Shown here in pieces: positions 1-6,114 of a stretch of 19,817 bases of DNA. This DNA is from Anammoximicrobium sp032229885 (GTDB taxonomy: Bacteria > Planctomycetota > Planctomycetia > Pirellulales > Pirellulaceae): contig JAVYAJ010000394.1 in the NCBI GenBank assembly GCA_032229885.1, positions 1 through 19,817 on the forward strand, read 5' to 3'. The position numbers and the translations under genes are program-made. Within the stretch, counting starts at the first letter, position 1, and every line of letters begins with the position of its first letter. The notes beneath the pieces were generated by a model. The model saw only the letters and a list, made by a program, of their open reading frames with translations, had not been told where the DNA came from and made no database searches.

Positions 1-29
1 TACCACAATATAGCGATTCGGACCGATTT

Positions 30-1382
30 GTGAATGCTCAGATTCTCTCGACCGTAGGCCTGATCGTAGGGATTTTCCTGACTGCGCTCGAAGGGACCGT
101 CGTAGCCACGGCCATGCCTGCGGTGATCGCCGACCTGGGTGGACAGAAATTGTACGCGCTGCCGTTCTCGGTCTATATGCTGGCCCTTACGATATCCAGC
201 CCTTTATGGGGCCGTCTCAGCGATTTGACGGGGCGCAAAAGGCTGTATCTGGCGGGCGTGGTCGTGTTCCTGCTCGGCTCGGGGCTCAGCGGGGCCGCGC
301 ACCACATGCCCTGGTTGATTGTGATGCGCGCCGTCCAGGGATTGGGCGCTGGCTGCGTGTTGCCACTGACGTTTACGATCATCGGGGAAATGTACGAGTT
401 GCACGAGCGAGCCCGGGTTCAGGGACATATCAGCGCCGTCTGGGGCTTGTCGGGACTGTTGGGGCCGTTGGTCGGCGGGCTGATCGTCGACCATGCGTCT
501 TGGCGATGGGTGTTCTATTTGAACCTGCCGTTCGGAATTGTGGCGTTGATCGTCTGCGGCATGTTCCTGGAGGGACGTCGCGATGAAACAAAGCCTTTTA
601 ATCTCGATGCGCCGGGAACCTTGCTGGTGACGCTCGGCACGGGCCTCCTGGTCTGGGGGCTGGACCAGAAAGCAACGTGGATGGCCGTGGTCGGCTTGAT
701 CGCCACGGCGTTGGCGATGCCGTTCGAGTTCCGCCATCCGGCGCCCTTGTTGCCCATCGCCAGCCTGCGTCATGCGCTGTCTCGGAACTGTTTGCTGAAC
801 AATTTGCTGGCCGGCGCAGCTTACTTCGGCGCCATCGCCTATGTGCCCTTGTTCGTTCAACAAGCGGCCGGCGCGGACGCGACGACCGCGGGAATCGTGC
901 TCACGCCGATGATCGTCGGCTGGACGGTGGCCAGCATCGTCGGAGGCCGAAATCTGCATCGCGTGAGCCTCGGTACGCTCAATTTCGCCGGATTTTTTTT
1001 GTTGACGGCGGGGTTTGCCGGGTTCGCCGCGTTGATTCGCACGGGAATCTATGTCCTGGCGGCGACCGGGTTCATTGCGGGATGCGGCATGGGGTTCGGC
1101 ATGTTGGCGACCCTGCTGCTGGTCCAGGACAATTCACCCAGCGGCGAGTTGGGCGCGGCCACCGCGGCGACGATCTTTGCCCGCACCATCGGCGGAGCGC
1201 TGGGCGTGTCGCTGATGTCGTTAATGATTGGAGAAATGCGAGACATCACCCGCGAGCATCTCGTGGCCGGGTTGCAGCGCGGGTTTTTTTTGAGCTTCTT
1301 GTTGACCCTGCTGGCGTGCGGGGTCAGCGCGCTGAAGCCGACGCCGATCTCGTCCGCCACGTCGTCGCCCAGCGAAGCCTGA
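30..1382 (+). CDS. MFS drug-exporter-like permease, DHA2 (EmrB/QacA) type; possibly 5'-partial
   Basis: This is an integral inner-membrane proton-coupled exporter; the substrate cannot be told from sequence. Seen: a first membrane segment with the acidic motif LTALEGTVVATAMPAV (DHA2 motif D1 type), the cytoplasmic motif GRLSDLTGRKRLYL, RAVQGLGAGCVLPL, and the antiporter motif GLLGPLVGG near residue 150, followed by further hydrophobic segments to the C-terminus. The 450 residues fit 12 to 14 helices, a little short for DHA2 members. The start used is a GTG at 30 with no clear ribosome binding site. The frame has no stop back to base 1 (it reads PQYSDSDRF before the GTG), so the true start may lie outside the window. 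No regulator or membrane-fusion partner is visible. The family call is firm and the drug specificity is unknown. Confidence 0.88.
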   Translation: MNAQILSTVGLIVGIFLTALEGTVVATAMPAVIADLGGQKLYALPFSVYMLALTISSPLWGRLSDLTGRKRLYLAGVVVFLLGSGLSGAAHHMPWLIVMRAVQGLGAGCVLPLTFTIIGEMYELHERARVQGHISAVWGLSGLLGPLVGGLIVDHASWRWVFYLNLPFGIVALIVCGMFLEGRRDETKPFNLDAPGTLLVTLGTGLLVWGLDQKATWMAVVGLIATALAMPFEFRHPAPLLPIASLRHALSRNCLLNNLLAGAAYFGAIAYVPLFVQQAAGADATTAGIVLTPMIVGWTVASIVGGRNLHRVSLGTLNFAGFFLLTAGFAGFAALIRTGIYVLAATGFIAGCGMGFGMLATLLLVQDNSPSGELGAATAATIFARTIGGALGVSLMSLMIGEMRDITREHLVAGLQRGFFLSFLLTLLACGVSALKPTPISSATSSPSEA

Positions 1383-1747
1383 GGCCGAGCGGCGGCGCCT
1401 TGATCGGAGTAGCGTGAATGGTTCTCGTAGCGGGGGCGATGGAAGGATAAGAATCGCGTCTGCAATGGTGGGGCCTTCTCAGGCTGCCAGAAGAACGACC
1501 TGGACACGACAAAATGCGAAGCGGAATGATCGAGTGGCGTCCTGGAGGGACGCGCTCCGTCGCGTCCGTCTGGTTGTGGCCACGCGTGGCGCATGGCCCT
1601 CCATCGCGGGACAGTCCCTCAAAGGGTGCATTTCGATTGACAGGCTAGGTAGAAACTGGCCGTCGTGGACCATAAATCCCGATTCGCGATACAACGCAGA
1701 CTGGCGAAAGTCTGAGTGTAGTGACCTGCCCGTTATGATTTGCAGCG
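1383..1747. other. Gene-free spacer between convergent genes
   Basis: These 365 bases lie between the stops of the exporter (+) and the prepilin peptidase (-). The reading frames crossing it are arginine-rich and match no family I recognise. It holds a nested inverted repeat at 1543-1603 and a perfect 6-base hairpin at 1697-1714 (CAGACT, loop GGCGAA, AGTCTG) just downstream of the peptidase gene. The hairpin has no T-run, so it is not a classical terminator. Confidence 0.6.
1543..1603. repeat. Nested palindromic repeat (REP-like)
   Basis: The outer arms TGGAGGG (1543-1549) and CCCTCCA (1597-1603) enclose an inner perfect hairpin with arms GGACGCG (1548-1554) and CGCGTCC (1561-1567) around a 6-base loop. 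The two stems share bases, so only one can form at a time. Short GC-rich palindromes of this kind are common in planctomycete spacers. Only one copy is seen in this window. Confidence 0.5.
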
Positions 1748-2323
1748 CTAGACCGACATCTTCATCAGCACCCACAGGAAGACGACCCAGGTGCTGCAGG
1801 CGACCGGCAGGGCAAACGGGAGAAGGCGGCGATTGGTCTTGCGCCGCTCGACGTCTGACGACCGGGAATTCGCGTGTTTCTTCGAGGCGTCCGCTTCCGG
1901 CCGAGCCAGATGCCGTCGATGGACGTAGCGGAATCCGTGGCGGATCAGGTTGCTCAGGAGCACAAACAGGCTGAAAAAAGCCGCGAACCCGGCGCTGAGC
2001 AGAAAGACGACGAATGTCTGCCAGGCTCCCAACCAGGCGCCGACGGCGCCCATCAGCTTGACGTCGCCGCCTCCGCCTCCGCCCGTCAGCCACAGGATCA
2101 ACAGGATCCCGAATCCGGTCACAAAGCCGCCAACCGCAGTCAATAGTCCCCCCAAGCCTCCGGTCACCAGGTGAAACAGCAGGCCCGCAACTAACACGGG
2201 CACCGTGAGCCAATTAGGGATCCGCCGCGTGCGAACGTCGATGACTGCCGCAAACAAGGTAATCGTGCCGATGATCACGACGGGCAACCAAGGGGCGTTG
2301 GGCGACCAGGCAGCAGCGTTCAT
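1748..2323 (-). CDS. A24 prepilin peptidase, small CpaA/TadV-like form
   Basis: This is a membrane aspartic peptidase that would cleave type IV or Flp/Tad prepilin leaders at the cytoplasmic face. The two catalytic aspartates are visible: D29 in AAVIDVRTRRIPN and D87 in GGGGDVKLMGAVG, matching the family GxGD signature. The protein is 191 residues with about five or six hydrophobic segments. It lacks the N-terminal cysteine-rich methylation domain of PilD, so it resembles the short CpaA/TadV type. The ATG at 2323 is preferred over the longer frame starting at 2368, because AGAAGG sits 5 bases upstream and the protein then begins with MNAAAW. A basic cytoplasmic stretch (residues 130-165) before the last helix is unusual but harmless. 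It follows the glycosyltransferase gene in the same direction, 225 bases apart. No pilin or secretion ATPase is in the window. Confidence 0.85.
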   Translation of the reverse strand: MNAAAWSPNAPWLPVVIIGTITLFAAVIDVRTRRIPNWLTVPVLVAGLLFHLVTGGLGGLLTAVGGFVTGFGILLILWLTGGGGGGDVKLMGAVGAWLGAWQTFVVFLLSAGFAAFFSLFVLLSNLIRHGFRYVHRRHLARPEADASKKHANSRSSDVERRKTNRRLLPFALPVACSTWVVFLWVLMKMSV

Positions 2324-2473
2324 AATGCCTTCTGTTTCATGATTGGGATTGGAATCGGTTCGTTGCAAGGCAAGGATAGCTCGCCATCAACGTCGCGGCG
2401 GTCGAAATCTTCGGTCATACGGCAGATCGCCATTGCCTCGGCCGTTGGTCTCACGAGGGGCGGGCGCGCCACT

Positions 2474-2508
2474 CCTCGGACGTGCGTCTCGCCGAGGCTC
2501 GGACGTGC
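2474..2508. repeat. Short hairpin and direct repeat between two genes
   Basis: CCTCGG (2474-2479) pairs with CCGAGG (2492-2497). The 11-mer CTCGGACGTGC occurs twice, at 2475-2485 and 2498-2508, a period of 23 bases. It lies just past the stop of the glycosyltransferase gene and has no T-run. It could be a weak transcript-end structure or a repeat remnant. Confidence 0.35.
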
Positions 2509-2548
2509 TCTCGGGCACACGCCGCCGTCACGCGTTTTGAGCCCTCGT

Positions 2549-3718
2549 TCAGTCTCGGCCTTCATCCACGTTTTCCGGATCCGCGGCGGCGGCCCGCCGG
2601 AACACCAATCGATTGCTGGCAACAAAATTGAACACCATTCCGGCGAGTATTCCGATGATCGCCGCAACCAACGGATAACGGGTAAAAAAGGGCGCGTACT
2701 TCCACAGGCCCACGCTTATCGCCCAACTGACGACGCCGCCGATCAGGCAAGCACCGCAAAACATCGAGTATTGATACAGGAGGCCTCGCCGATGCGAATC
2801 GAAAAATGTCCAACGACGATTCCAGTAGAAGTTCCAGGTCATCGCCACCCAGATCGCGATCGCCCGAGATAGAGGAACCGGCAGCGCCAGCAAGACGGCG
2901 GCAAACGCGAGCAGATCGACGGCACTGCCGGTAGCGCCCACCAAACCAAACTTCACGAGGCGAGGTAAATGGCGCAACTTGTATTCGGCCAGACGCCCCA
3001 GATGTCGCACATAGTTGATCTGCTCGCGCAAGTTGAGTTTGCTCGTCCCGTGCAGCCGGTTGTGGAATTGGATCGGAACTTCGCGCACCTGGCGGCAGTC
3101 GCACTTGACGATCAACTCGAGCCCGATCTTGTAACCGATCGGATTCAGTTCACGACGCGCGTCGGCGGCTTGGAACGAAGTTCGTCGCAGCGCGAAGAAC
3201 CCGGCCATCGGATCGGCGGCTTTGGTGAACGGCCGTGCGAGCCAGGTGGCGATCTTCGAGTTCAGCCACCGCGCGATCCCCCAATCTTCGTCCGTGCTGC
3301 CGCCGGGAACGTACCGGCTGCCGATCACAAAGTCCGCGTCTGCCTCGTCGAGCGCTTCGACCAGCGCCGGAACTTCCTCCGGCGGGTGCGACAAGTCGGC
3401 GTCCATGACCAGCAAGACGTCACCCCGCGCCAGACGCAGGCCGTGCAGTACGGCGCTGGATAGCCCGCGCTCGTGCTGACGGACTTCGAGGCGTAAAGGA
3501 TATTGCTTTGCTAGATCCGCGCAGATCTCGGCCGTTCCGTCGCCGCTGTTGTCGTCGACGACGATGATCTCGGCCTCGAGTCTAGCGGCTCGCAGCGCGT
3601 CGCTCACTCGCGGGATGATCACCGGCAGATTCTCGGCCTCGCGATAGGCCGGGATGATCACCGAGACAACCGGCGCGGCGGCGACGCGCCGATCAGGAAG
3701 GTCGATGCTGATGCTCAT
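2549..3718 (-). CDS. Family 2 glycosyltransferase (DPM1-like) fused to a GtrA membrane domain
   Basis: This enzyme probably moves a sugar from a nucleotide donor to a polyprenyl phosphate at the membrane, supplying cell-surface glycosylation. Seen: GT-A fold segments VVSVIIPAYREAENLP (17-32) and EIIVVDDNSGDGT (50-62), the metal-binding DAD at 106-108 followed by LSHPPEE, and GSRYVPGGSTDEDW (133-146). From about residue 254 there is a GtrA domain of four hydrophobic helices (KFGLVGATGSAVDLL, WNFYWNRRWTFF, FNFVASNRLVF). This domain order is common in bacterial dolichol-phosphate-mannose-synthase-like proteins. The start at 3718 (MSISIDLP, 389 residues) is chosen because the 20 extra residues from 3778 look unstructured; no strong ribosome binding site marks either start. 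The donor sugar is not known. A 225-base spacer separates it from the prepilin peptidase downstream. Confidence 0.88.
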   Translation of the reverse strand: MSISIDLPDRRVAAAPVVSVIIPAYREAENLPVIIPRVSDALRAARLEAEIIVVDDNSGDGTAEICADLAKQYPLRLEVRQHERGLSSAVLHGLRLARGDVLLVMDADLSHPPEEVPALVEALDEADADFVIGSRYVPGGSTDEDWGIARWLNSKIATWLARPFTKAADPMAGFFALRRTSFQAADARRELNPIGYKIGLELIVKCDCRQVREVPIQFHNRLHGTSKLNLREQINYVRHLGRLAEYKLRHLPRLVKFGLVGATGSAVDLLAFAAVLLALPVPLSRAIAIWVAMTWNFYWNRRWTFFDSHRRGLLYQYSMFCGACLIGGVVSWAISVGLWKYAPFFTRYPLVAAIIGILAGMVFNFVASNRLVFRRAAAADPENVDEGRD

Positions 3719-4624
3719 GCGTTCAATCCATGCTTGTCGCGTGTTGGCCCCGGCGGCTACACGTGCCGCCCAGCTCATTCTTCGGGCTCGGGCAGGCCTC
3801 GAAACGAGTTTCCCGCCCGACCGCCGTTCGAGACCGCAGATCCGTCCCGTGCGACTATGCCGACACTGTCAGAAGATCCCTCACTCGGACCGCGACTCCG
3901 CCCAGGGACCGCTCCGAGGACCTCCTCGTAACCGGCATAAGCAAGCGAGATGCGTCGGCGTCGGCGCCACCGCAGCTCGCCGGGAGACTGAACGACTGTC
4001 GGCGGCGCCACGCTACTCGAGAAGCGCGCGTGCCCCAAACTCGTAAGCACACAGCAGGTATGATGCCAATCGAGAGATTTGCGCCCGTTGCCAGTGGTTG
4101 GCGCATCCGTCAATGCCTGTTGCGCAGATTATGACGAAAAGATCGGTCGAACGCCGCACGGACCATCGCTCGACCCGGCGGAGGATCGGGTGGCCCGCGT
4201 CCCTCCGCCGTCAACCGATGGCAGCATGTGTTGCCGATCGTGAGCGCTAGGCCGAAGCAATGCCACGCGGAAAATGATGCCGATTTCCGACGCTTGTTGT
4301 GACAAGGCCATCTCCGTTGCCTCGCCACCACACACGGGATGCGACGGCGCCTTCGGGGCCGACGCCGCCACCGCGCGAGACGTCCGATTCTGCCTGCTTG
4401 GTTTTTGGTGGTCGTGAGGGTCGTGCGATTGGGTGAGCCTTCGGGCATCGAGCGCGTGGGCGTTTCGTCCTATCGACTCGAAATTCCCGTCCCGCCGACG
4501 CCGACGCCGTCGTCGCCGTGCGCTTGTCGCTGACTTGCTCGAGCGCTAGAATACGGCGTGCCTGTCCGGCAAGACGCGACGCGAGTCGGGACTGTTGCGA
4601 ACGGATCTGTACGGCTGAAAGACG
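3719..4624. other. 906-base gene-poor spacer between divergent genes
   Basis: The spacer separates the divergent glycosyltransferase (-) and sufS (+) genes. Reading frames here, up to 134 codons, are rich in Arg, Pro and Ser. They overlap each other on both strands and show no recognisable domain, so I do not call them as genes. The only interpretable element is the likely sufS promoter near 4524-4552. A decayed gene or an unrecognised non-coding RNA cannot be excluded. Confidence 0.5.
4524..4552 (+). promoter_or_regulatory. Likely sigma-70-type promoter for sufS
   Basis: TTGTCG (4524-4529) and TAGAAT (4547-4552) are separated by exactly 17 bases, matching the -35 and -10 consensus at 4 of 6 and 5 of 6 positions. 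Transcription would begin near 4559, giving a leader of about 65 bases before the sufS ATG at 4625. No operator-like palindrome (IscR or Fur type) stands out. Confidence 0.45.
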
Positions 4625-5914
4625 ATGACGAGTAAAAGCATGACGACGACGCTAGCCAAGACGACATCCAAACCGCCGTGCAAGGGCCCGTTGAACGTGT
4701 CCGCGATTCGCGACGACTTTCCGATTCTGGCGTCCGAGATCCATGATGGAATCCCGCTGGTGTACCTCGACAACGCGGCGACGACCCAGCGACCGCGGCA
4801 GGTGATCGACGCGGTCTCGAACGCCTACGAGCGTCAGTACGCTAATGTCCACCGGGGAATCCACTACCTGAGCGAACTGAGCACGGATCTGTACGAACGC
4901 GCCCGAGAGACCGTCCAGCGGTTCATCAATGCCCGGCGAGCGCAGGAGATCGTTTTCACGGCCGGGGCGACGGCCGCCATCAACCTGGTGGCCCGCACAT
5001 GGGGCGACGCGAACGTCGGGCCGGCGGACGAAGTGCTGCTGACCGAGATGGAGCATCACTCGAACATCGTCCCATGGCAGCAATTGGCTCAGCGCACCGG
5101 CTGCCGAATCCGCTTCCTGCCGATCACCGACGATGGCCAATTAGTCCTGGACGGGCTCGACGATTTCCTCACGCACCGCACCAAGCTCGTCTCGGTGACG
5201 GCGATCTCGAACGTGCTGGGAACGATCAATCCGATTTTGCCGATCGTGCGACGCGCGCGCGAGGTCGGCGCCGTGGTGCTGATCGACGCGGCCCAGAGCT
5301 CGCCGCACCAGACAACCGACGTCCAGGCGTGGGATGCGGACTTCGTAGCGTTCAGCGGTCACAAGATGGCGGGTCCGTCGGGGATCGGCGTGCTGTACGG
5401 CCGCGAGCGGCTGTTGGACGCCATGCCGCCGTTCTTTGGGGGCGGTGGGATGATCCATCGAGTGACGCTGGACGGATTCGAACCGAGCGACGTGCCCGAG
5501 CGATTCGAGGCCGGAACGCCGCCGATCGTCCCGGCGATCGGGTTGGCGGCAGCGATCGAGTACCTCGAACAGATCGGAATGGATGCGATCGATCGGTACG
5601 AACGGACTCTGACCGAACGGGCGTACCATGCGATTCATGGCATGGACGGCGTGCGGGTCCTCGGCCCCGCGCCCGACCTGCGCGGCGGCATCGTCAGCTT
5701 TGTCGCCGATGGCGTTCAGGCGAACGATCTGGCGATGGCCATGAATGAACAGGGCGTCGCCGTGCGGGCCGGCCATCACTGCACCATGCCGTTGCACGCC
5801 CGATTGGGTGTCTCCGCCAGCGCGCGAGCCAGTTTCTATTTCTATAACACGCTCGAAGAAATCGACCGTCTCGAAGACGCGCTCCGCGGCGCGCTGCGCG
5901 TCCTACGACGCTGA
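4625..5914 (+). CDS. sufS: Cysteine desulfurase, SufS type
   Basis: This PLP enzyme takes sulfur from L-cysteine, forming a persulfide and alanine, to feed iron-sulfur cluster assembly. Seen: YLDNAATTQRP (47-57), EMEHHSNIVPW (141-151), the PLP-binding lysine K247 in FSGHKMAGPSGIGVLYG, and the catalytic C386 in RAGHHCTMPLHARLG, followed by the family ending RASFYFYNTLEEID. The 429 residues include about 23 extra N-terminal residues compared with a typical SufS of about 405. In-frame ATG codons at 4625 and 4640 are both possible starts, and neither has a strong ribosome binding site. It stands alone here: no sufB, sufC, sufD, sufE or sufU is adjacent. A likely promoter lies about 65 bases upstream and a terminator about 80 bases downstream, suggesting a monocistronic unit. 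A stand-alone desulfurase could also serve tRNA thiolation. Confidence 0.92.
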   Translation: MTSKSMTTTLAKTTSKPPCKGPLNVSAIRDDFPILASEIHDGIPLVYLDNAATTQRPRQVIDAVSNAYERQYANVHRGIHYLSELSTDLYERARETVQRFINARRAQEIVFTAGATAAINLVARTWGDANVGPADEVLLTEMEHHSNIVPWQQLAQRTGCRIRFLPITDDGQLVLDGLDDFLTHRTKLVSVTAISNVLGTINPILPIVRRAREVGAVVLIDAAQSSPHQTTDVQAWDADFVAFSGHKMAGPSGIGVLYGRERLLDAMPPFFGGGGMIHRVTLDGFEPSDVPERFEAGTPPIVPAIGLAAAIEYLEQIGMDAIDRYERTLTERAYHAIHGMDGVRVLGPAPDLRGGIVSFVADGVQANDLAMAMNEQGVAVRAGHHCTMPLHARLGVSASARASFYFYNTLEEIDRLEDALRGALRVLRR

Positions 5915-5995
5915 TGGTTGCGGCGGCTGCGCGACGTTTGACTCAGCGGATGAACGGCTGGTCGCGTGAGGTTACTCGCGTGACGCCCGCACGTC

Positions 5996-6017
5996 GCCGC
6001 TGTTCAGAGCGGCTTTT
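5996..6017 (+). terminator. Intrinsic terminator after sufS
   Basis: GCCGCT (5996-6001) pairs perfectly with AGCGGC (6008-6013) across the 6-base loop GTTCAG and is followed by TTTT. The site lies 82 bases after the sufS stop. The stem is short and the T-run brief, so efficiency may be modest. Confidence 0.5.
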
Positions 6018-6114
6018 GGCGAGGCTCAGGGCACACACAGCACAGCAGGGGGCGAGGTCGCCGCAATCGTCCATTCGGCGCACGCCATCGTCCGACCTTG
6101 CCCGGTGGCCGTAT

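Noticed and set aside
1697..1714. Terminator for the prepilin peptidase gene
   Set aside because: The 6-base hairpin is perfect, but the minus-strand sequence after it has no U-run.
1414..1974. 186-codon plus-strand frame
   Set aside because: Its second half is antisense to the prepilin peptidase and its first half is low-complexity Arg/Ser spacer containing a palindromic repeat.
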